A stretch of DNA of 5,868 nt, taken from the NCBI GenBank assembly GCA_050485745.1, contig JBJHBY010000218.1:1-5868 (forward strand). Direction: 5' to 3'. Each line of letters begins with the position of its first letter. Within the stretch, counting starts at the first letter, position 1. This DNA comes from JBJHBY01 sp050485745. GTDB taxonomy: Bacteria > Pseudomonadota > Gammaproteobacteria > Pseudomonadales > CAMLJR01. A model generated the notes under the pieces. It searched no databases, was not told the origin of the DNA, and was given only the letters and a program-made list of their open reading frames with translations. Shown piece by piece: positions 1 through 4,637 of this stretch. Made by a program: the position numbers and the translations under genes.

Positions 1-48
1 GTCAGGATTGGGTTGCAGTCTGTTTGGCCGGCGCTGTCGGTATGTGAT

Positions 49-56
49 GGAGGGGG
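49..56 (+). promoter_or_regulatory. Shine-Dalgarno site fixing the start of the first sulfotransferase
   Basis: GGAGGGGG, with the GGAGG core at 49-53 lying five bases before the ATG at 59. It decides between the three in-frame starts at 8, 47 and 59; the ATG at 47 overlaps this site itself. Confidence 0.6.
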
Positions 57-58
57 TA

Positions 59-898
59 ATGGCGGGAACCCGCTTTCGGGCCGTATTGCAGGAGAGCCTG
101 GGCAGCATCTGGCGTGAGTGCCGCGTGGCCATTACGCCGGTGCCGCAGCCCCGGGCCTGGTTGTTCCTCGTCGGCTGCTACAACTCCGGCACCACCCTGC
201 TGGCCGAGCTGCTGGGCCATCATCCGCAGATTTCCGCCCTGCCCACCGAGGGGCATTTCATCACCGACCAGTTCATCAAGGATTATGACGTCGGCTTGCC
301 GCGCATGTGGGCCGGGCGTGAAGAGCTGTTCCGCATGACGGAGGCGGACACCGGGCCGGACCCGGTGCGCATCAAAAAGGAGTGGGGCATGCGCCTGGAC
401 CGCTCCCGGCCGGTGTTGCTGGAGAAGTCTCCGCCCAATACCCCCCGCACCCGCTGGCTGCAGCATCATTTCGCTCCAGCCTATTTTGTGTCCATCGTGC
501 GCAATGGCTATGCCGTGGCGGAGGGCATTACCCGCAAGGCGGACCCGCGTCACCTGCGCGACAGCTGGCCCATCGAACAGAGTGCCTGGCAGTGGCGGCG
601 CAGTATCGAGGTGCTGCAGGAGGATGCCCCGCACCTGCAACACTTGCTCTGGGTGAAGTATGAAGACCTGACCCGCAATCCCCTGGCCGAGCTCAACCGT
701 ATCTGCGAGTTCGTCGGCCTGCAGCCCTTTGATGGCTTTGATCCCTCGCGGCCGTTTTCGATTCACGAGCGCGAGGAGTCGGTGCGCGACCTCAACCAGG
801 CAAGCATTGACCGTCTGACCGCGGAGCAGATTCAGCAGGTCAATGCGGTCGCCGCCGACACCCTGCGAGCCTTCGATTACCCCTTGTTGGGGCAGTGA
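59..898 (+). CDS. Sulfotransferase, PAPS-dependent (Sulfotransfer_3-like)
   Basis: Predicted cytoplasmic enzyme of 279 residues that would move a sulfuryl group from PAPS to an acceptor, probably a glycan or lipid; the acceptor cannot be read from the sequence. Near the N-terminus is a 5'-phosphosulfate loop, VGCYNSGTTLL (38-48), in the GxxxSGTT form. An EKSP motif follows at 122-125, then the 3'-phosphate-binding segment SIVRNGYAVAEGI (145-157, Arg148) and KYEDL (200-204), all in the usual family order and length. The ATG at 59 is preferred because GGAGG at 49-53 lies 5 nt upstream; ATG 47 and TTG 8 are in frame but lack such a site, and the frame is open to the window edge. The Ser normally eight residues after the 3'-motif Arg is Gly156 here. 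The gene converges on a second sulfotransferase. Family assignment is solid, substrate unknown. Confidence 0.9.
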   Translation: MAGTRFRAVLQESLGSIWRECRVAITPVPQPRAWLFLVGCYNSGTTLLAELLGHHPQISALPTEGHFITDQFIKDYDVGLPRMWAGREELFRMTEADTGPDPVRIKKEWGMRLDRSRPVLLEKSPPNTPRTRWLQHHFAPAYFVSIVRNGYAVAEGITRKADPRHLRDSWPIEQSAWQWRRSIEVLQEDAPHLQHLLWVKYEDLTRNPLAELNRICEFVGLQPFDGFDPSRPFSIHEREESVRDLNQASIDRLTAEQIQQVNAVAADTLRAFDYPLLGQ

Positions 899-921
899 GG
901 CTCCGCTCGATCATCCTGTTC

Positions 922-931
922 NNNNNNNNNN
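922..931. other. Assembly gap (10 N) flanked by identical 7-mers
   Basis: Ten undetermined bases lie between the ends of two convergent sulfotransferase genes. The heptamer CCTGTTC ends directly before the gap (915-921) and starts directly after it (932-938), as if two contig ends overlapped and were joined without merging. The gap length is probably a placeholder, so the true intergenic distance is unknown. Neither stop codon (898; 946) is affected. Confidence 0.95.
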
Positions 932-945
932 CCTGTTCCGGTCGG

Positions 946-1623
946 CTACCAGGTGTAGCCATGGTAAGCCAGCTCCCGCGCGCAGACCTGCTCGATCTTG
1001 CGGCGGGCGGCGGGGGTGAGCACCTCGCGGTAATCCCGCGGGTCCTTGCGGGTGCCCACCTTGGCATGGGGCAATTCCGGGGTCTCGGGCAGGCCGAGCC
1101 GCTGTTGCAGGTCGGCCATGGCCGCGTCCATTTGCTCGTAGCGGTAGACCTCATCCACCACGATCTCCCCATCAATGGCGTAGAGGTCGAACTTGCTGGC
1201 GTGGTTGGTGCCGCCAGCGAGAATGAATTCCTCCAGCGAGCGTTCGCCGTGGTTCACCCAGTAGTACCAGCTGATCGCCTTGTCGAAGGGATTGCGTTCG
1301 ATGGTGAACTTGAAATAACTGTTCCACACGTCGGCATCGACGTACTCCCGGATAAAGCTCGCCGGCGCATGGTGAAAAAAAGCCAGGGGTTTGCGCAGGT
1401 AAATCGCCTTGGCGATATCCCGGGCGCCATAGTGGCGCAGCGGAATGCGAAAGTTCTGTGCACCGCGGTAGCCCAGGGCGCGGCGGGTGGCTTCGTCTTT
1501 CGGTGAGATGGGGGTGATCACGTCGTCCGGGCCGCAGAACTTCGACAGCGCGATTTCGACACTGGTGCCCGCTGTCTTCGCGGTCTTGATGAAGATAAAG
1601 CGGTGCTGGTGAGAAATGATCAT
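946..1623 (-). CDS. Sulfotransferase family 2-like protein (carbohydrate sulfotransferase type)
   Basis: A 225-residue predicted PAPS-dependent sulfotransferase resembling the Sulfotransfer_2 family, whose eukaryotic members sulfate glycosaminoglycans. The 5'-phosphosulfate loop lies at the very N-terminus: FIKTAKTAGTS (11-21, Lys16). HHAPAS (84-89) and the 3'-phosphate motif FTIERNPFDKAIS (106-118, with Arg110 and Ser118 eight residues apart as expected) follow. The C-terminus is short and basic. The ATG at 1623 (MIISHQHRF) is chosen because the family usually begins a few residues before the first beta-strand; an in-frame ATG at 1656 would add 11 residues, and neither has a strong ribosome binding site. 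It lies downstream of the P-loop gene on the same strand with a gap of about 115 bases. It shares little with the sulfotransferase at 59-898, so the pair is not a recent duplication. No signal peptide or membrane segment is visible. Confidence 0.88.
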   Translation of the reverse strand: MIISHQHRFIFIKTAKTAGTSVEIALSKFCGPDDVITPISPKDEATRRALGYRGAQNFRIPLRHYGARDIAKAIYLRKPLAFFHHAPASFIREYVDADVWNSYFKFTIERNPFDKAISWYYWVNHGERSLEEFILAGGTNHASKFDLYAIDGEIVVDEVYRYEQMDAAMADLQQRLGLPETPELPHAKVGTRKDPRDYREVLTPAARRKIEQVCARELAYHGYTW

Positions 1624-1687
1624 GCGAATGCCACGCTCCACGCCGGAGTTGCCCATCGTCGGCGAGGATAGCAGGAAAAGGCGAAAT

Positions 1688-1705
1688 TCGCCGTGACAGC
1701 GGCGA
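1688..1705 (-). terminator. Weak hairpin between the P-loop gene and the second sulfotransferase
   Basis: TCGCCG and CGGCGA form a 6-bp stem around a 6-base loop. On the minus strand it is followed only by AATTT, so any termination would be inefficient. It may attenuate read-through from the P-loop gene into the sulfotransferase, or mean nothing. Confidence 0.2.
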
Positions 1706-1737
1706 GGAATCTCAAGTCATCAGTTGATGCCTGCCGC

Positions 1738-2310
1738 TCAGGACGCGTTGACCATGAAGTGTGGCGCCGGCCGGGTTTGCAGTTGTTGCCGTCGGGGGTC
1801 GAACCACCACTGCCGGGTGATGGTATGTCGGCTCATGCACTGCTGCCAGTGCTCGTAAAGTGCCTGCATGCGTGGGGGCGCGCCATACAGGCGGTGCAGC
1901 CGCCACAGATAGCCGAGGTGGCGACGCGCATTGCGGTCCAGCGGTTGGCGTAGCACCAGTTTCAGTTGTCGCAGCAGGCGGCTCAGGTTGCGCCGGCGCA
2001 GCACGCTGATGGGTGCCTGCAGGGTCACCATGGTGACGTGGTGGCTCTGGTCGATCAGCGCCTCCAGGTAGGCAAAGTCATCCTGCTCCCACTGGTAGCA
2101 AAGGTCGTAGTGGAGCAGGATGCGTGCGGGCATGGGGCCGTCGCGGCGCTGCAGTTGCAGGGCGGAGACGCATTCGTAGTCATCGGGCTGGCTAAGCTGC
2201 AGTTGCGCGCGCAGCGGAGAATGACGATCCGCGCGGATCTGGTCGATCAGGTAGGTCTTGCCACTGCGCGAGGGGCCGCTGATGACCACGAGGTGCTCGA
2301 TACCCGACAT
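1738..2310 (-). CDS. Orphan P-loop NTPase, function unknown
   Basis: A 190-residue protein that opens with a hydrophobic strand and a clean Walker A motif, GPSRSGKT (12-19, Lys18, Thr19), so it very probably binds ATP or GTP. LLHYDL (65-70) and a later strand VTMVTLQAP (92-100) fit a small kinase-like or sulfotransferase-like P-loop fold; LLHYDL could supply a Walker B-type Asp69. The second half is rich in Arg, Gln and Trp (for example RRRNLSRLLRQ, 105-115), suggesting binding to nucleic acid or an anionic ligand, or simply a lid region. The start at 2310 has GGGA five bases upstream. A promoter with PhoB-like repeats precedes it, and a sulfotransferase follows it on the same strand. I do not recognise a named family. 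Kinase, nucleotide-dependent modifying enzyme or sulfotransferase accessory are all possible. Confidence 0.8.
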   Translation of the reverse strand: MSGIEHLVVISGPSRSGKTYLIDQIRADRHSPLRAQLQLSQPDDYECVSALQLQRRDGPMPARILLHYDLCYQWEQDDFAYLEALIDQSHHVTMVTLQAPISVLRRRNLSRLLRQLKLVLRQPLDRNARRHLGYLWRLHRLYGAPPRMQALYEHWQQCMSRHTITRQWWFDPRRQQLQTRPAPHFMVNAS

Positions 2311-2346
2311 GACCGTCCCGCCCCTTCGTGAAGGTTGTTCGGTCGA

Positions 2347-2375
2347 ATCATAATGAGCGGATCATGGTCTGTCAT
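2347..2375 (-). promoter_or_regulatory. Sigma70-type promoter for the P-loop gene
   Basis: Read on the minus strand: ATGACA (-35, at 2370-2375, 5 of 6 to TTGACA), a 17-base spacer, then TATGAT (-10, at 2347-2352, 5 of 6 to TATAAT). This predicts a start of transcription near 2340 and a leader of about 30 bases before the ATG at 2310. It lies in a locally AT-rich stretch of otherwise GC-rich DNA. Confidence 0.6.
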
Positions 2376-2397
2376 TAAAAAGTCATCAAACTGTCAT
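2369..2397 (+). promoter_or_regulatory. Three phased CTGTCAT-like heptamers (PhoB-box-like)
   Basis: CTGTCAT (2369-2375), TAAA, AAGTCAT (2380-2386), CAAA, CTGTCAT (2391-2397). The repeat period is exactly 11 bp with AT-rich 4-base spacers, which is the layout of the Pho box (CTGTCAT, 4 bases, CTGTCAT) bound by the response regulator PhoB. Two outer half-sites are perfect; the middle one matches 5 of 7. The first half-site overlaps the -35 of the minus-strand promoter. The heptamers read on the plus strand, opposite to the P-loop gene, whereas most known Pho boxes read with the gene, so repression or another OmpR-family regulator is also possible. Confidence 0.5.
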
Positions 2398-2411
2398 TTT
2401 TGCGTGGCAGG

Positions 2412-3557
2412 TCAGCCGGCGCTGCGCCTTGCGTCCGACAGCGTGCCTTTTGCCCGCCGATAGAGCCGTAGCCCCATATCCTCGAGGCGGTTGGCCAGAC
2501 TGCCACGCCGCAGCCGCCCCCAGGTCAGAGTCTCACCGCGCTCTCCCAGGGATTGCTTGTAGGCCGCATCCCCATACAGGAAGTCATACACCGTCATCCC
2601 CAGCCCGGCGTTGTGCACCATGGCCAGGCAGTGGGCGATGTAGCCGGGGCGCTGGTGGTTATCCGCCCCGGGGGCGAAACCGCTTTGCAGCATCAGCACC
2701 TGCCCGCGCCACAGGAAGCTGTAGATCAAGCCGAGTGTGGCATCGCCGGCCTTGATGCGCAGCAGCTGGACCTCTCCCCGGGGAAAGGTGGTGTTGATCA
2801 GCTGGCGGTGAAAGCTCACCCAGCGCGGGTTGGCAAAGGCCCCGGGCTGGCCGGCGCGCTGCCAGCGGGCGGTGTGCAGGTCGCCCATCTGCGAAAACCA
2901 GGCTTGCGCCTCGTCGATATCACCCGCCGCCCGGCAGTGGATCGGTCCGGCCTGCTCCTCGTAGTAGCGGATCGAGCGGCGGATCTGCCCGCGGCGGTTG
3001 CGGCTCAGGCCGGCGAGCAGGCTGTCGAGGTCGGTGATGCCGGCCAGTGGACGGCACCAGGTATGAAAGCGCTCATCGACGACGGGGTAGACACCCGGGG
3101 CAGCGCCTGTGGCCGCTCGCCAGTGCGTCTCGCCCAGGCCGCTCAGCACCAGCTCGGTCCAGGGCAGGCCTGCGTGTTGCAACCCGGCCAGCAGGCTGCG
3201 CCAGGCAGTGGCCTCTTCGCCACGCCGGCACAGCAGGCCGTTGTGTTCGATCACCATGTTCAGGCCGGGCGGCTGCCGGGCTTCGTTCAGGGTGAGCGAT
3301 CGGGCCCGGAACAGGCGGCGCTGGCGGTGAGTCCAGGGGCAGAGCAGGGCGAGGGCGGCGGGTTGGTGGTCGGCGCCGTCAGCGCGGAACAGCCACGGCC
3401 GGGCGCCTTGCTCCAGCACCGTGTGCAGCCAGGGGCCGATCCAGCTCCAGCTCATGAAGAACGACGCATCCGCCACGGCCTCCAGTGCCCGCCATTCGCG
3501 GCCAAGTGCCGTCAGATCGGTGTCCGGGGTGATGGGCAGCAGGCGGGGGTTGTGCAA
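2412..3557 (-). CDS. CelD/BioF2-like GNAT-fold acyltransferase
   Basis: A 381-residue protein of the type annotated as GNAT family N-acetyltransferase or 'cellulose biosynthesis protein CelD' (Acetyltransf_6, FemAB-like fold). Residues 32-44 (SFFMSWSWIGPWL) match the usual N-terminal strand. SRNRRGQIRRSIR (185-197) is the Arg-rich start of the C-terminal GNAT domain, and YDFLYGDAAYKQSLG (324-338) is its conserved end. Relatives act in exopolysaccharide or surface-glycan clusters and probably transfer an acyl group. No signal peptide or membrane helix is seen, so it should act in the cytoplasm. The start is uncertain: TTG at 3557 is the best in-frame codon after the stop at 3606-3608 and lacks a clear ribosome binding site; a CTG at 3575 is also in frame. 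An ATG at 3594 is one base out of frame. The next ATG (residue 35) falls inside the conserved domain and is too late. Its 3' end is followed by the PhoB-like repeats. Confidence 0.82.
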   Translation of the reverse strand: MHNPRLLPITPDTDLTALGREWRALEAVADASFFMSWSWIGPWLHTVLEQGARPWLFRADGADHQPAALALLCPWTHRQRRLFRARSLTLNEARQPPGLNMVIEHNGLLCRRGEEATAWRSLLAGLQHAGLPWTELVLSGLGETHWRAATGAAPGVYPVVDERFHTWCRPLAGITDLDSLLAGLSRNRRGQIRRSIRYYEEQAGPIHCRAAGDIDEAQAWFSQMGDLHTARWQRAGQPGAFANPRWVSFHRQLINTTFPRGEVQLLRIKAGDATLGLIYSFLWRGQVLMLQSGFAPGADNHQRPGYIAHCLAMVHNAGLGMTVYDFLYGDAAYKQSLGERGETLTWGRLRRGSLANRLEDMGLRLYRRAKGTLSDARRSAG

Positions 3558-3597
3558 AACGTCGGCTCGTCGCAGGCGGCAAGTGTGCCTCCATTGT

Positions 3598-3631
3598 AGG
3601 CCGGGTTAGCGCAAAGCGCGTAACCCGGCCT
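3598..3631. repeat. REP-like palindromic element
   Basis: AGGCCGGGTTAGCGC (3598-3612), loop AAA, and its reverse complement at 3616-3631 form a 15-bp stem with one bulged G at 3620. The wording (GGCCGGGTTA...GCGC...TAACCCGGCC) resembles the short interspersed palindromes scattered between genes of many Gammaproteobacteria. There is no T-tract, so it is not a classical terminator. It lies just upstream of the CelD-like gene and supplies the in-frame stop before it. Confidence 0.65.
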
Positions 3632-3668
3632 GATCAGGGCTGGTCGTAGTGCCCACCAATAGAACAGT

Positions 3669-3738
3669 GCCGCGCGATAGTGCCTCAGACCTCAGACCTC
3701 AGACCTCAGGCCCCAGGCAGCCAGAGCAGCGGCGGGGT
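3669..3738 (-). pseudogene. Diverged copy of the 3' end of the adjacent MFS transporter gene
   Basis: On the minus strand this stretch reads PAAALAAWGLR, a 21-base insertion, then HYRAA. The intact transporter ends PAAALLIAWGLR HYRAAMPG. At DNA level 3669-3688 equals 4651-4670 base for base, and 3704-3718 equals 4665-4679; similarity then continues more loosely to 3738. Differences outside the heptamer insertion are mainly synonymous (GCC to GCT) plus loss of a codon, so the copy seems to come from a related coding sequence rather than a fresh duplication. The similarity begins exactly at the TAA stop of the GNAT toxin. The insertion introduces an in-frame TGA. Confidence 0.75.
3683..3710. 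repeat. Heptanucleotide tandem repeat, four units
   Basis: Three copies of CCTCAGA followed by CCTCAGG. The related sequence in the intact transporter gene (4665-4671) has a single CCTCAGG, so the array arose by local expansion within the duplicated gene tail, probably through replication slippage. Confidence 0.9.
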
Positions 3739-4259
3739 TACCAGAGTGGCAGGTAGAGTTTTAGCGGTCGGTCACCGCAGGGCACAAAGCCGTATCGGCG
3801 GTAGAAGCCGGCGGCAGGGGCGTCCTTGGCATCGACGACGATTCCGGCACTACCGACAATCTGCGCAGCGCCGCGTGCGCGATTGATGGCATCAACCAGC
3901 AACAGCTGGCCGAGCCCCTGACCCTGCAGTGACTGTTCCACGGCCAGGCGGCCTAACCGGGTGACCGGGATTTGCCGTGGATAGCGCCGTGCCAGTTCTG
4001 CTGGCAGATCTTCCAGCTGTACCAGGCCGGCAGCCAGGCAGTAGAAGCCCAGAATCGTCGAGGTATCGACCCCTGCATAGCCTCGCTCCTGGAACATGGC
4101 TGCCGCGGTAGCGTCGGCGGGCGTGGCGACCAGGGTGCGTGAAAGCCCCTTCTTCTGGTGCTGCAGAGCTGTTTGCCGGAGCCACTGGTTGAGTGCGGGC
4201 ACGCCACAATCAAGGGCTTTTCGGTTGTGGTGCCCAGTCAATTCTTCCAGTCTGATCAT
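3738..4259 (-). CDS. GNAT-family toxin (TacT/AtaT-like) of a type II toxin-antitoxin module
   Basis: A 173-residue acetyltransferase. Family members use acetyl-CoA to acetylate the amino group of charged aminoacyl-tRNAs and so stop translation; this is known for TacT, AtaT and relatives, inferred here. The N-terminal CGVPALNQWL (18-27) and ILGFYCLAAG (69-78) are typical of the toxin branch. Motif A, RLAVEQSLQGQGLGQLLL (105-122), carries the acetyl-CoA-binding QGQGLG. FYRRYGF (152-158) supplies a Tyr153 at the position expected for the catalytic tyrosine. The ATG at 4259 is chosen because the family begins with MIRLEELT-like sequence; further upstream codons (to 4352) lie within the antitoxin gene and look non-coding. 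It overlaps the antitoxin gene by 50 bases, implying coupled translation. The key motifs are all present, so it looks intact. The stop codon is formed at the junction with the transporter-tail copy. Confidence 0.9.
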   Translation of the reverse strand: MIRLEELTGHHNRKALDCGVPALNQWLRQTALQHQKKGLSRTLVATPADATAAAMFQERGYAGVDTSTILGFYCLAAGLVQLEDLPAELARRYPRQIPVTRLGRLAVEQSLQGQGLGQLLLVDAINRARGAAQIVGSAGIVVDAKDAPAAGFYRRYGFVPCGDRPLKLYLPLW

Positions 4260-4533
4260 CGCGTCTTGCCGAATAGTCCTTGATTGCCGCCAGTAGCGCG
4301 TCGTTCGGTGGCGGAGGGGCCTCCATGGCCTGCAGGAACGCCTCTGCTCCACGTCCGGAGAGCCTGATGATGTGCTCCTGTTCTATCAGGCGCTCGGCTT
4401 CGCGAAGCGCCGCCTGCACCACAAACTGGTTGACTGTAGCGCCGGCAAGATCGGCTGCGCGTTCCAGGGTTTCGCGTACTTCTGATGGAACGCGCGCCGT
4501 GATGCGTTCTCTGTGGTTCGTGGTGGCGCTCAT
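4210..4533 (-). CDS. DUF1778 (TacA-like) antitoxin
   Basis: A 107-residue antitoxin with an N-terminal ribbon-helix-helix DNA-binding region, RERITARVPSEVRETLERAA (8-27), and the second helix around NQFVVQAALREAERLI (35-50). RLSGRGAEAFLQAMEAPPPPNDAL (57-80) is the DUF1778 tail, which wraps and blocks the partner acetyltransferase. The antitoxin also acts as autorepressor in known pairs. The ATG at 4533 is preferred: homologous sequence starts about there and it lies about 28 bases after the predicted transcription start, while the frame extension to 4641 runs through the promoter and operator. It is the first gene of a two-gene operon with the toxin. Its ribosome binding site is weak. Confidence 0.9.
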   Translation of the reverse strand: MSATTNHRERITARVPSEVRETLERAADLAGATVNQFVVQAALREAERLIEQEHIIRLSGRGAEAFLQAMEAPPPPNDALLAAIKDYSARRDDQTGRIDWAPQPKSP

Positions 4534-4567
4534 TGCAGGGCATCCATCGTGCGAGGTGTGAGCGCTG

Positions 4568-4596
4568 ATTCTAGCACGGTGGTGCCAAATTGGCAC
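4568..4596 (-). promoter_or_regulatory. Promoter of the toxin-antitoxin operon
   Basis: On the minus strand: GTGCCA (-35, 4591-4596, 4 of 6), 17-base spacer, TAGAAT (-10, 4568-4573, 5 of 6). Predicted transcription start near 4561, giving a 28-base leader. The -35 and most of the spacer lie inside the palindrome at 4580-4598. Confidence 0.6.
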
Positions 4597-4598
4597 CA
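4580..4598. promoter_or_regulatory. Perfect 19-bp palindrome, likely antitoxin operator
   Basis: TGGTGCCAA-A-TTGGCACCA: two 9-bp arms around one central base, with no mismatch. It covers the -35 and spacer of the toxin-antitoxin promoter, the usual place for autorepression by the ribbon-helix-helix antitoxin alone or with the toxin. Confidence 0.65.
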
Positions 4599-4637
4599 TG
4601 CGTTGCCTGAACAGGCTTTCTCCGGGCCAACCGGGCA

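Noticed and set aside
2..766. Long minus-strand open frame opposite the first sulfotransferase
   Set aside because: Low-complexity translation, no family signature, and the opposite strand carries clear PAPS-binding motifs.
895..1506. Plus-strand open frame crossing the N gap
   Set aside because: It reads through undetermined bases and is antisense to the second sulfotransferase; no domain is visible.
2553..3599. Long plus-strand open frame (348 codons) opposite the CelD-like gene
   Set aside because: It is antisense to a gene with recognisable GNAT motifs; the translation is Ala/Gly/Gln/Pro-rich with no motif, as expected of a GC-rich shadow frame.
3683..3710. Possible CRISPR or iteron array
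   Set aside because: The units are 7 bases with no spacers, and the array is explained as expansion of a single unit in the duplicated gene tail.
4260..4352. Upstream extension of the toxin reading frame
   Set aside because: The extra 31 residues are Arg-rich, unlike the family N-terminus, and lie wholly inside the antitoxin coding sequence.
4605..4616. Short palindrome GCCTG-AA-CAGGC as terminator of the MFS gene
   Set aside because: Five-bp arms with a 2-base loop cannot form a useful hairpin, and no T-tract follows on the minus strand.
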